Assembly: GCA_900468065.1 (NCBI GenBank)
Contig: UBTA01000090.1
Location: forward strand, 1 to 45,751
DNA length: 45,751 bases
From: Hyphomicrobiales bacterium
GTDB taxonomy: Bacteria; Pseudomonadota; Alphaproteobacteria; Rhizobiales; Rhizobiaceae
Direction: 5' to 3'
Below the pieces are notes generated by a model, which saw only the letters and a list, made by a program, of their open reading frames with translations, made no database searches and was not told the DNA's origin. The first letter of the stretch is position 1. Every line of letters begins with the position of its first letter. Positions 34,651 to 43,317 of this stretch are shown here, one piece after another. The position numbers were made by a program, and so were the translations under genes.

Positions 34651-35650
34651 GCCGAGACCAAAAGAAGTCCTCTTTCTCTGTTTTGACGGTATGGGACTTC
34701 TCGATCTGAGCGGGCCGCTCAGCGTATTCTGGGCGGCTGGTGCTTACACGAAAAACGCGAGCGCTCCCGGCTATAACACCCATTTAGGAAGCGTCGCAGG
34801 TGGTGAGATCACCACCGCGGAGGGCGTGGTCCTTCAGACGATGGCTGCAGTCGAGTTCGCAGAAAAGGAAATCGATACGGTCATTGTTCCCGGAGCAATG
34901 GATGTCACCACTATGATAACCAACGTTCGCCTGACCGAGTGGCTCCGGTATTTCGCGCCACGCGCTAGGCGCGTTGCTTCTGTGTGTTCTGGAGCGTTTG
35001 TGCTGGCTGAAGCGGGACTACTTGAAGGACGGCGGGCGGTCACACACTGGGCGATGTGCGAAGAACTCTCCGAGCGGCACAAAAACATAAGCGTACAACC
35101 GGATTCCATATTTGTGCACGACGGCAAGATCTGGACGTCCGCCGGGGTAAGCGCCGGGATCGACCTGGCGTTGGCACTCGTAGACAACGATTACGGCCGC
35201 GATGCTGCCATCGACATCGCGCGTCAATTGGTGGTCTACATCAGACGCCCAGGCGGACAGTCCCAGTTCAGCGGGATTCTAAACGCTCAAACTGCGCAGT
35301 CGACCACCTTTGACAAACTGCACGTCTGGTTGCAGGGAAATCTCGCGAAACCCGGATTGAATGTCGAGATGCTGGCTTCCCAAGCTGGAATGAGCCCACG
35401 CAACTTCGCGCGTGTTTATAAGGCGACGACTAAGCGCACGCCAGCGAAAGCGATAGAAATGTTCAGGCTCGAGGCTTCCCGGCGTTTGCTCGAAGAAACC
35501 TCTGACCCGATAGACAAAATCGCCAGATCCTCCGGTTTCACGGATGAAGAACAGATGAGGGTCGTGTTTCATCGGCACCTGGCAGTCTCGCCACGAGACT
35601 ACAGAAGTCGATTTGGCGCGAACCCGCACACCGCCGCGACGCTGCTATAG
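34649..35650 (+). CDS. GlxA-type AraC regulator with DJ-1/PfpI domain
   Basis: A 333-residue regulator. An N-terminal class I glutamine-amidotransferase-like (DJ-1/PfpI) domain covers about 5-180 with Cys113 in the nucleophile-elbow position (VCSGAFVLA). The C-terminal AraC double helix-turn-helix covers about 225-325, including LASQAGMSPRNFARVYK and IARSSGFTDEEQMRVVFHRHL. In this family the first domain usually senses ligands rather than catalysing. ATG 34649 follows GGAGGG. It is divergent from the GMC gene of set 1, with start codons overlapping, so it might control that gene. Confidence 0.92.
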   Translation: MPRPKEVLFLCFDGMGLLDLSGPLSVFWAAGAYTKNASAPGYNTHLGSVAGGEITTAEGVVLQTMAAVEFAEKEIDTVIVPGAMDVTTMITNVRLTEWLRYFAPRARRVASVCSGAFVLAEAGLLEGRRAVTHWAMCEELSERHKNISVQPDSIFVHDGKIWTSAGVSAGIDLALALVDNDYGRDAAIDIARQLVVYIRRPGGQSQFSGILNAQTAQSTTFDKLHVWLQGNLAKPGLNVEMLASQAGMSPRNFARVYKATTKRTPAKAIEMFRLEASRRLLEETSDPIDKIARSSGFTDEEQMRVVFHRHLAVSPRDYRSRFGANPHTAATLL

Positions 35651-35834
35651 GTTCGATACGGACCAAACCTAAGTTTGATTACTTCAGCCGGAGGGCGACT
35701 GTAAGTTCGTGTGCAGCCGCCCCCAATCAAGTGCGCAAAAACCGCAACATTCTGCTAATCCGGGAAGAGCGGCGATTATGACCTTTCTTCGGTTGGAAGG
35801 TGAGAGGCTAACGTTCAACTAACAGGAGTGCGTC

Positions 35835-36803
35835 ATGTCGCAGTCAGAAACAATGGTCCGTGTTGCGGGTACGCAGCAGACAGTTACCCCCTCGGAGACC
35901 GCTTTTCATCCTGGCAAGCCAAGTCCTGGTGAATTGGTCCCGTCCCGTTATGCACTTCGGATCGGCGACATTGATGTCATGATCATAAGTGACGGCGTAC
36001 TGCCGTTGCCAACCCTGATGCTGGGACACAACGCAGATTCCGCAGTCCGGGCGACTTATCTCGAAAACCAGTTCTTGCCGCCGGACGCGTTCGACTGGCC
36101 GCTTAACGCTGTCGTCGTTCGCAGCGGCAACCAGACCATACTCCTCGACGCAGGACTTGGACTGGATCCGGACCTGCACCTGCCGAGGGCCGGCCAGCTG
36201 GTTAAGCGTCTGGAAGACGCCGACATCGATCTTGGTTCCGTGACCGACGTGGTACTGACCCATTTGCACATGGACCACATCGGCGGACTTCTCGTCGATG
36301 GCGTGAAAGAACGGCTGCGCCCCGACTTGAAGATTCACGTCGCTGCCGCCGAGGTCAAGTTCTGGGAAGCGCCCGATTTCACTCACACCAACATGCCACA
36401 AGGGTTCCCGGACGCGCTACGAGCTACAGCCAAACGTTTCTTGAGCGAATATGGTAATCACTTGAAGACGTTCGACGACGAATACGAGGTAGCCCCAGGT
36501 GTGGTTGCACGTCGGACCGGCGGCCATACTCCCGGACATTGCGTGATCCGCATGGAATCCGGCGGCCAAGCGCTAACCTTCGCAGGAGACGCTGTGTTTT
36601 CGGTGGGATTTGACCAGCCGGATTGGTTCAACGGCTTCGAACACGACCCGGAGGAGGCAGCTCGCGTCCGAATTGATCTTTTGCGCAAGCTAGCCTCGAC
36701 GGGCGAGCTGCTGGTGGCCACCCACCTGCCGTTCCCGTCCGTCGGTAGGGTCGCGATCGCGGGCGAAGCGTTTCGTTGGGTACCGATCTACTGGGACTAC
36801 TAA
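35835..36803 (+). CDS. Metallo-beta-lactamase-fold hydrolase
   Basis: A 322-residue MBL-fold protein. The zinc-binding motif is HLHMDH at 143-148, with His231/His235 in GGHTPGHC, Asp252 in FAGDAVF and a later His in ATHLPFP. Its layout resembles the AHL-lactonase/AttM group, but an acyl-homoserine-lactone substrate is only one option. The first 40 residues are polar and form no signal peptide. ATG follows AACAGGAG. The gene lies 184 bp after GlxA on the same strand and ends just before a strong terminator. Confidence 0.92.
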   Translation: MSQSETMVRVAGTQQTVTPSETAFHPGKPSPGELVPSRYALRIGDIDVMIISDGVLPLPTLMLGHNADSAVRATYLENQFLPPDAFDWPLNAVVVRSGNQTILLDAGLGLDPDLHLPRAGQLVKRLEDADIDLGSVTDVVLTHLHMDHIGGLLVDGVKERLRPDLKIHVAAAEVKFWEAPDFTHTNMPQGFPDALRATAKRFLSEYGNHLKTFDDEYEVAPGVVARRTGGHTPGHCVIRMESGGQALTFAGDAVFSVGFDQPDWFNGFEHDPEEAARVRIDLLRKLASTGELLVATHLPFPSVGRVAIAGEAFRWVPIYWDY

Positions 36804-36825
36804 ACGGTAGCTTCAATGCATCTGG

Positions 36826-36852
36826 CGAGGTCCGGCAAAAAGCCGGACCTCG
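36826..36852. terminator. Strong bidirectional terminator
   Basis: A perfect 11-bp stem, CGAGGTCCGGC/GCCGGACCTCG, with an A5 loop, just after the MBL gene and before the end of the convergent SDR gene. The plus strand continues TGTCATTTT. Confidence 0.8.
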
Positions 36853-36965
36853 TGTCATTTTGAGCGAACCGGATATCGCGCATTAGGCGTTGATTTGCAT
36901 CATCCCACGTGCGTAGTCATTTTCTGCGTAGTCTCCATATCAACAACATGTGTGCGCGGTAGCGT

Positions 36966-37802
36966 TTAAAAATCGGTGGCAATGCTGGTCTCCACCCACT
37001 CTGCAGCACTCAACTGCCTGGCCCTATCTGCGGCATTCACCATCTGAATCGCCGCCGGTCCGAGTAGCAGATGCTCTGGCAAATCTACGTTCCGCGCTAG
37101 CCGAAATATGATATCCGCGTATTTGTCCGGATCTCCCGGCTCATTTCCCGCAATCGACTTTGCGTAACCCAGCAATGCTCCAACTGTTTCTTGATAGTCG
37201 GGTAGCAACGGCTGAAAGCCCGATAATGCCTGACTTGCCCAACCCGTCCGGATACTTCCGGGTTCAACTGCGACAACTCTTACCCCAAACGGCTTCGCTT
37301 CTTTTGCAAGCGACTCTGTGAAGACCCCGACTGCCGCCTTGGCAGCACAATAGGCAGCCATTCCTGGTGCTCCAACACGACCTGCGCTCGACGAGATGTT
37401 GATGATAACACCGGAGCGTTTTTCCCGCATTGAAGGAAGGGTGGCGCGGATCAGGTTGACGGTGCCGAAGAAATTGACGTCAACTTCGGCCCGAAACGAT
37501 GAGCTAGATGTCTGCTCAAACGGACGAAGTGTTCCATAGCCCGCATTATTTACAAGCACGTCGATCCGACCGAGTTCAAGAACAGTTTTGCGAATGACGC
37601 GTTGCACGTCGGCTTCAGAGACGACGTCTAGCTCCTCAAGGTAGAGTGAGCCTTCGTAGGTTTGACGCAATTTAGAAAGGCGCTCGACATTCCGTGCTGT
37701 GGCAACAACTATATCGCCTTCAAGTAACACTCTCTCTGTTATCGCAAGGCCCAGTCCGCTCGCAGCGCCCGTGATAAGCCAAATTTTTCGTGATGAAGTC
37801 AT
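36966..37802 (-). CDS. Short-chain dehydrogenase/reductase
   Basis: A 278-residue classical SDR: cofactor loop TGAASGLG at 11-18, NNAG at 85-88, catalytic Ser near 138, Tyr151 and Lys155 in YCAAK. The R38-like residues after beta2 (ATARNVERL) suggest NADP(H). ATG 37802 has GGAGAG upstream, and that ribosome site lies inside a perfect 12-bp hairpin (37804-37836). It is divergent from the HxlR regulator, which probably controls it. Substrate unknown. Confidence 0.93.
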   Translation of the reverse strand: MTSSRKIWLITGAASGLGLAITERVLLEGDIVVATARNVERLSKLRQTYEGSLYLEELDVVSEADVQRVIRKTVLELGRIDVLVNNAGYGTLRPFEQTSSSSFRAEVDVNFFGTVNLIRATLPSMREKRSGVIINISSSAGRVGAPGMAAYCAAKAAVGVFTESLAKEAKPFGVRVVAVEPGSIRTGWASQALSGFQPLLPDYQETVGALLGYAKSIAGNEPGDPDKYADIIFRLARNVDLPEHLLLGPAAIQMVNAADRARQLSAAEWVETSIATDF

Positions 37803-37803
37803 A

Positions 37804-37836
37804 ATGCTCTCCGCTTCGGTTTGTAGCGGAGAGCAT
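37804..37836. promoter_or_regulatory. Perfect 12-bp inverted repeat at the SDR ribosome site
   Basis: ATGCTCTCCGCT and AGCGGAGAGCAT pair perfectly around a nine-base spacer. On the minus strand the right half carries the SDR gene's GGAGAG ribosome site, so an mRNA hairpin would hide it. As DNA it is also a good operator candidate for the adjacent HxlR regulator. Confidence 0.55.
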
Positions 37837-37875
37837 AGATAACCATATCCCACGAGTGCGGAAGACGGCAGTTTT

Positions 37876-38295
37876 TTGAGCCTCAGTTATGTTGAGGTAA
37901 CCGACCTTGAGGAAAAGACCTTGGTAGAAAAACTAGATACGCGTGCGATCGAGGCCTGCGCGTCTCATGAAATGCTTACTATGCTTGGCAACAAGTGGAC
38001 GATTCTGACGATGGGATTTCTATCAAACCACCGAAACCCTGTACGGTTCTCACGTATGAAAGAGGGGCTACCAGACATTTCGCAGCGTATGCTGACCGCG
38101 ACACTTCGAACGCTTGAGCGAGATGGGTTGGTGATGCGCCACTACTATCCTGACATCCCGCCGCGCGTTGAGTATGAGCTAACGAGTGTGGGATTGGAGA
38201 TGCTGGCCGCTTTGGGAAGCTACGGTTGTTGGATGAAAGCGAGCTGGACCGGGATCCAAGCCGCCCGCAGATCTTTCGACGAGAGAGCGTCATAA
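37876..38295 (+). CDS. HxlR-family transcriptional regulator
   Basis: A 139-residue winged-helix protein. The conserved Cys28 lies in IEACASHEML, the position used for redox or electrophile sensing in YodB/HypR-type members. The core LGNKWTILTMGFL, FSRMKEGLPDISQRMLTATLRTLERDGLV and PRVEYELTSVG is typical. No ATG is suitably placed: TTG at 37876 opens the frame, and TTG at 37921, preceded by GAGGAAAAGACC, is an equally good start that shortens the protein by 15 residues. It is divergent from the SDR gene and likely regulates it in response to electrophiles such as quinones. Confidence 0.88.
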   Translation: MSLSYVEVTDLEEKTLVEKLDTRAIEACASHEMLTMLGNKWTILTMGFLSNHRNPVRFSRMKEGLPDISQRMLTATLRTLERDGLVMRHYYPDIPPRVEYELTSVGLEMLAALGSYGCWMKASWTGIQAARRSFDERAS

Positions 38296-38445
38296 CTTTT
38301 GTTAATAAGGTGCTGCTTGCCATCACTTGACGAGGTCGATCAAACTAAACGGAGAAAGGGTAGCAAGTCCAATATCAAGGTTGTCTGACCACAATGAACC
38401 AAGCCGGCCGCTCCCAGCGAGCAGCCAGCCCGAATACGGTTTGTT

Positions 38446-39195
38446 TTAGGCAGTCGTGAAACCTCCATCCACCGCATGCGTTGTTCCAGTCGCATAACTC
38501 GAGTCGTCCGAGAGAAGGTACATCACGAGCCCCGCTACATCCTCTGGCGTGCCGTGACGGCCGAGCGGCACGGTTTCAGCAAACGATTTGGAAGTGCCGG
38601 CAAAGACCTCCTCGGCCAGCTTAAAGGTCATTTTGCCTGCGATCGGTCCAGGTGCGGCGGCATTAACCCTGATCCCGCGGGAGCCCTGCTCCAGCGCTGC
38701 TGTTTTGGTCATCCCGATTATCGCGTGTTTGGAGGCAACGTATGCCACGATGCCTGCGCCACCAACGACGCCAAGCGCGCTCGACATATTGACGACAGAC
38801 CCACCGTCTCGCATATGCGGCAAGACGTATTTCATACCAAGGAAAACGCCACGCACGTTGACGGCGATGACACGGTCGAAGTCGTCCTCAGGGAACTCCA
38901 CAATTGGGCGGACCGGGGTCTGTATACCGGCGTTGTTTACAAATCCGTCAATCGGTCCCCAAAGACTGTAAGCTCGGTTTGCATATTCCCGGACTTGAGC
39001 CGCATCAGTTACATCGGCCACGTGTGTTTCCAGGACGCCATTTCCAGAGGAGTCGTGTCGGAGTTTTTCGAGGGTCTCGCTGTTGAGGTCAACAGCGAAC
39101 ACGTGTGCACCTTGCGCTAGCAGGCGGCTTGTCACCGCGAGCCCAATATCTCCCGTAGCTCCTGTAATGACGACATTTCGGCCAGCGATACTCAT
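38446..39195 (-). CDS. Short-chain dehydrogenase/reductase (set 2)
   Basis: A 249-residue classical SDR with TGATGDIG (11-18), NNAG (87-90), Ser139, Tyr152 and Lys156 (YVASK), and the C-terminal signature YATGTTHAVDGG. Asp36 after beta2 (AVDLNSE) favours NAD(H). ATG 39195 has AAGGGAAG upstream; the longer open frame does not resemble the family. It lies 58 bp after the ABM monooxygenase in the order GMC, ABM, SDR. The same order exists as relics at 32748-34650. Confidence 0.93.
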   Translation of the reverse strand: MSIAGRNVVITGATGDIGLAVTSRLLAQGAHVFAVDLNSETLEKLRHDSSGNGVLETHVADVTDAAQVREYANRAYSLWGPIDGFVNNAGIQTPVRPIVEFPEDDFDRVIAVNVRGVFLGMKYVLPHMRDGGSVVNMSSALGVVGGAGIVAYVASKHAIIGMTKTAALEQGSRGIRVNAAAPGPIAGKMTFKLAEEVFAGTSKSFAETVPLGRHGTPEDVAGLVMYLLSDDSSYATGTTHAVDGGFTTA

Positions 39196-39253
39196 TGGAC
39201 TTCCCTTCAGCTTCAAAATTGAGAGCTGTTCAAAAGATGTTGGTGATTGCTTT

Positions 39254-39544
39254 TTAGACGGTGTCGAACTGGCGAAGATCGATGTCGCCAAGTAGAAGGT
39301 CCGGTGCAGTTTTGAGAAAGGCCAAAACGTGCGGAGAGGTCATGTGAGCCGCCAGGCCCTTGGACGAGAGCCAATTTTCATAAACAAGCCATACGTCTGC
39401 ATCTTCATGCGAACGATGGAGTTTATATTGAATGCACCCTTCTTCGTTACGCGTCGGTTCGACCAAGTTGAGAAGCGCGACACCCAACGCCTCACTCTGA
39501 GTAGGCTTCGCTCTAAAGAACGCGAGGTTGATAATCTGAGACAT
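39254..39544 (-). CDS. ABM-family (YgiN-like) quinol monooxygenase
   Basis: A 96-residue antibiotic-biosynthesis-monooxygenase-fold protein: dimeric ferredoxin-like barrel without a cofactor. Family features are NEEGCIQYKLHRSHEDADVWL (shown in part), the VYENW strand and the H..SPHV.AFL helix. Members oxidise quinols or act as stress proteins. ATG 39544 follows GAAGGAAA. It begins 61 bp after the GMC gene on the same strand. Its N-terminus has a recognisable stub copy at 32909-32965. Confidence 0.88.
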   Translation of the reverse strand: MSQIINLAFFRAKPTQSEALGVALLNLVEPTRNEEGCIQYKLHRSHEDADVWLVYENWLSSKGLAAHMTSPHVLAFLKTAPDLLLGDIDLRQFDTV

Positions 39545-39605
39545 AGAATTTCCTTCGTGAACGCTCCAACGCGCCTTGCAACAAAACGCGTCAGAGCGCC
39601 GACAA

Positions 39606-41275
39606 TCAATTGGAGAGGATTTCCGCGAGACGTTCGCCGATAATCACACAAGGTGCTTGCGTATTTCCCGTGGTGATCAAAGGCATAATGGAGGCGTCGG
39701 CAACCCGGAGGTTTTTAACCCCGTACACCCTTAGTTCAGCATCAGCGACGGAAAGATCGTCCAGCCCCATCTTCGCGGTGCTAGTGGGGTGGTGCATCGA
39801 CATCGCACCGTTGCGGATCAAGTCATCCAACGCTTTGCCAGTAAGGTCACCCGGCAATATTTCTCGCTTGACGAAAGGTTTCATAGCCTCCGAGTTTCCG
39901 AGTTCCCGGGTGATCTCCATACCCCTGCGTAGAGCGACCATGTCCCGTTCGTCGCTCAGCATGTTGGCATGGATTTCCATATCGTCGCGCGGATTCGCCG
40001 ACTTCAGTCTAAGGAAGCCGCGGCTTTCCGGACGCACTAGGCCGGGGCTGATAGACCACACGTTTTCTACGGCATACTGGCCGGTGATATCGGAGAGGTA
40101 CGGAGCTTCAACGTGCCAAATATGAAGGTCGGGCGTGTCAAGTTCCGGCCGACTTTTCACAAAAAGGTTCGCTTCGGCAACATTATTATGCGCCGTGACC
40201 GGACCCGGAGCTTCCCAGAGGCCACCGCCAATGATTGGATGGTCCTGAAAGTTTTGGCCAACGCCTGGCAAGTGCGACACGGTGTCTATACCAAACCGCG
40301 CTAGTTCAGTGCGATCTCCGATGCCGGACAACATCAGCAACTTCGGTGTCTGAACACCCGCAGAAAGTACGACCTCGATTGTCGCCCGGACAGAATGCAG
40401 TTTGCCTTTCCACTCGAATTCGACGCCACTGACAGCACCGTCGGCAACGCGAGGGGATTGGCGTACGCGCCAGTCAGAACGGTCAAATTGGGACGATCCA
40501 TTACCGGATAGAGATAATCGGATGGAATATTAAGCCGACGGCCGTCCCGAATGCGCACGTTGGTAATCGCTGCACCGCCCGCGCCTTCCTGCATCACTCC
40601 GTTCTGATCTTCAAACGTCGGAATTCCAAGACGACCGGCGGCTTTCAAAAATGCTGGGGCAATCGCGCTTGGGTTCGGCGCAGGCTGGACGAAGACCTTA
40701 CCGTTGCTACCACGGCGTTCCGCGTCCGGAGCACCATGCCAATCCTCGATGCGTCTATAGATATCGAGGATATGGTCGTACCCCCAATTGACGCCGCCCG
40801 TCTCGCTCGCCCAACCATTGAAGTCGTTGCGATGCCCTCGCGCCCAGACCATGCCATTGATACTCGTCCCTCCCCCGAGTGCTCGTCCCATGGCCTGAAC
40901 GATCGAACGATTGTTGACGCTCGGACTCCGCTCAGCACCGAAATTCCAATCGAATTCGCCACCCTGGTTAAAAAACCAGGTCTCTGTGATCAGTACGCCG
41001 GGCTTTAGATCGTTACCACCTGCCTCAGGCAGCAATACTGTTTTATCTGAATTTTCTGCAAGCCGACTTGCAACTACAGACCCAGATGCCCCTGAGCCGA
41101 CGACAATATAATCGTAAGCTGATTTAATGTCGGCCCGCCGGGCGGCTTGGTTTGAAGCAATTGCCATGAATTTGTCAGCGACTTCCGCGATCAACGTGGG
41201 TGGCAATCCCAACCGTTCGGCCTCGGTGACAAAAGTGAGCCGATCAATTTCCCGGTCTAGTAGCCTGCCTTGCAA
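39606..41275 (-). pseudogene. GMC oxidoreductase, frameshifted (set 2)
   Basis: A GMC-family FAD enzyme of about 556 residues when joined. The first part (41275-40334) has VGSGASGSVVASRL and GGGTSINGMVWARGH, then loses frame after the VLTGAYANPL region. The second part continues in another frame with DGAVSGVEFEW and LMLSGIG, then SMHHPTSTAKMG and TTGNTQAP, to 39606. One lost base near the GGGG run at 40453-40456 explains the break. The frame opens at a TTG (41275) with an unusual 52-residue extension before the FAD loop. A better start, ATG 41319 with AAGGAG, is out of frame, so a second small shift near 41276-41310 is possible. Either decay or sequence error. Confidence 0.85.
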
Positions 41276-41410
41276 TATCGCAAATTTACGCCGGTTGACG
41301 CGGAATCGAGATTAAACATCAAGTCTGCTCCTTGGATGGTTGAGAAAAATCCAACATTTCTTGGTTGAGACTGCTTGAAGTCCAAGGGCGTATCTATTGT
41401 GCGTTGGTTT

Positions 41411-41441
41411 GTGCGATCTAAACCTAACGTTTAGATCGCAC
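41411..41441. promoter_or_regulatory. Perfect 13-bp palindrome upstream of the set 2 operon
   Basis: GTGCGATCTAAAC and GTTTAGATCGCAC pair perfectly around CTAAC, about 92 bp upstream of the ATG at 41319. There is no U-run. It is a strong operator candidate for the GMC-ABM-SDR operon, or a hairpin ending a minus-strand transcript from beyond. Confidence 0.5.
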
Positions 41442-41758
41442 AGGACTCAAAGGTTTTTGGGGGAAATAGACTGTCGTACAAGACCGCGAAGCTGGGCTAA
41501 TGGCCGGGCGAAGTCTCGTCGGCAAAGACAGCATTCCTTCAACTAACAATTTATTTAAAGGCGGCGACGGCTTCATAAATGAGCTCGCCACCGCATACGC
41601 ATTCGACACCATGACGACTTGCGACGCGCCATGAATGACGATTGTATATTTCGACTTAGCCTGCTCGGCTATACAACGCATGGCTGCTACCGGGAGGGTG
41701 TTGTACGCGTCAACATATATAAAAAACGACGGTAGCTTTAGGCTGCACCCACACCTGT
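41442..41758. other. Region without a supported gene
   Basis: About 320 bases between the palindrome and the small secreted-protein gene. A minus-strand frame is open through most of it but overlaps the secreted-protein gene out of frame and looks non-coding. A 34-codon minus-strand stretch near 41570-41670 ending in GGELIYEAVAAFK has protein-like composition but no start. Confidence 0.35.
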
Positions 41759-42064
41759 CTAGTTGTGGCCTCTGCTTGTCCTGATTTCGCAGGCCAGAAC
41801 AGGGCAACGATCGTTGTCCTTGGTGGGGATGAATTTCTTTACCGTAAAACTTAGTAATTCGCACTGGCCAGCGTCACTGACGTAGCGATCGTAAAGCGTT
41901 ATGCCAACAACGCCCTTCGAAGGAAACCGGAAAATGATGGCTTTGCGATCCTGCAGCAAGGCCTTGGCGGCTTCGCATGTGACGGATGTCGATGCGATCC
42001 GAGTAACAGCGTAGGCGCTTTGAGTGGCCGACAATGAAAGAGCTAGAGCGATTATTGTTCTCAT
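41759..42064 (-). CDS. Small secreted protein with four cysteines, unknown function
   Basis: A 101-residue protein with a signal peptide (hydrophobic IIALALSLSATQSAYA, cleavage likely after AYA at about residue 19). The mature part of about 80 residues has cysteines in VTCEAAK, GQCELL, RCPVLACE (four in all), suggesting two disulfides in the periplasm. Similar short secreted proteins with a CEAxxxL...LYDRYV pattern occur in Rhizobiales, but I know no function. ATG 42064 is chosen; a GTG three codons earlier is possible. It appears monocistronic. Confidence 0.7.
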   Translation of the reverse strand: MRTIIALALSLSATQSAYAVTRIASTSVTCEAAKALLQDRKAIIFRFPSKGVVGITLYDRYVSDAGQCELLSFTVKKFIPTKDNDRCPVLACEIRTSRGHN

Positions 42065-42710
42065 GAGTAGCACCGTCTCGATTGCACTTGAAGGTGTCGA
42101 CCTTCATGCGTTCAGCTGAGGAACCTCGTGTCCCTCACCTCGCTTCTCATTTTTAATGGGACACCGCGCGTTGAGATATCGAACCTTGGCGCTGGTGCAC
42201 CCACACGTTGGTTGAATAATTTTAAACCGAAAGTTTCATGGGCGGGGCTGCCTTTACCTCGGTTACACGCCCAACTTTAACGCACTATCATTCAGCGAAA
42301 GATCGAAAAAACGCTTAAATCTTGCACGCATCATATCGGGACCAATTCGCATAGCGGGCCGTACTTGATCGTCTGAAAGGCAGATTGACGGTGACTGCAT
42401 ATAAAGTCTCAGCCATCTCAGCGACGAGCCACTAGGCCCGCCGGCACGCTAATTTCAAGTTGAACGAGGGTATCCGTCCGGAGCGGGTCAACCAACCCAG
42501 CCAAAGCATCAATCCCGATTGCATTCCCTTGGTGCGGAGGCGTCGCGGAGAAATGCTCCGGAAGAAGCTCCTTCGCGTCGGATCAAGCAAGTCATGGGGC
42601 GGAAAGGTCAGTTCCAGCTGGTCGATAACCAGAGGTCCGGAAATCTGTGAAATTCAATTTTCCTGCCTCTTTTTAATTGCGCTTCCAGCCCTTGTTCTGT
42701 CGAGCCTTCC
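42065..42710. other. Long intergenic region, no gene supported
   Basis: About 650 bases between the small secreted-protein gene and the redoxin gene. Open frames on both strands between 42460 and 42780 have no recognisable product or ribosome site. A 7-base inverted repeat (GTGTCCC/GGGACAC) lies near 42128-42164. It may hold promoter sequence for the secreted protein and scarred DNA. Confidence 0.4.
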
Positions 42711-43190
42711 TCAAGCACCGGATGCCACGGCGACTCCGATCCGCGCGCCGACAATAAGGTCCTCTTCGACACCAAACAACTGATGGACGATGGCACCGTC
42801 ACGCCCGATGAGAACTGACGATGGGGTGCCACGTAGTCCGTATCTTTCCATAGTGACGGGTATGTCGGATTTGCCATCGGCGAGGTCCACCCCCACCGGA
42901 TAACGAATTTTTTTCTCTTCGATGAAGCCCTTCAGGATCACTGGCGTCATCTGGTCATGCAGTTCGAATACGGTGTGCACCCCGATGATCTGGAGATCCG
43001 TGCGCGAGAATATCCGTTCGATCCGTTGGACTTGGGGCAACGCGTTCGCCAGGCATCCTGGGCAAAGCAACTGGAAGGTATGCAAGTAGACAGGGCGACC
43101 GCGAAGCCCGGCCAACGTAATGGGGGCTGTGGTGTTAAACCATTCGCTGATCGCGAGTTCCGGTGCCTTGGGAACGTTATTCTCTGACAT
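42711..43190 (-). CDS. Redoxin/TlpA-like thioredoxin-fold protein
   Basis: A 159-residue thioredoxin-fold protein with a CPGC active site (Cys43, Cys46 in FQLLCPGCLANA), and the cis-Pro loop in LRGTPSSVLIGRDG. It has no signal peptide, so it is probably cytoplasmic. ATG 43190 follows AAAGGATA; the longer open frame has no redoxin character. It is 127 bp after the DoxX-like membrane gene on the same strand and may share its transcript. Role: thiol-disulfide exchange or peroxide reduction; partner unknown. Confidence 0.85.
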   Translation of the reverse strand: MSENNVPKAPELAISEWFNTTAPITLAGLRGRPVYLHTFQLLCPGCLANALPQVQRIERIFSRTDLQIIGVHTVFELHDQMTPVILKGFIEEKKIRYPVGVDLADGKSDIPVTMERYGLRGTPSSVLIGRDGAIVHQLFGVEEDLIVGARIGVAVASGA

Positions 43191-43317
43191 TCGAGTATCC
43201 TTTAATGGTGTGGGTCTTGCTCGTTGAAAGCGATCTCTGATCAGCATGAAGCGAGGCACGAGGTCACGACGCTGAACGCTTTAAGCCGTTTGCGTTGCTG
43301 AATTCGTCGTGGCGGCG

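Noticed and set aside
36056..36401. Minus-strand frames over the MBL hydrolase
   Set aside because: They are antisense to a gene with clear zinc-binding motifs.
41424..41864. 146-codon minus-strand frame beyond the small secreted protein
   Set aside because: It overlaps the better-supported secreted-protein gene in another frame, lacks a signal or domain, and runs into the palindrome.
42460..42877. Opposed open frames around the end of the redoxin gene
   Set aside because: Neither has a ribosome site or a recognisable product, and both overlap the redoxin gene.
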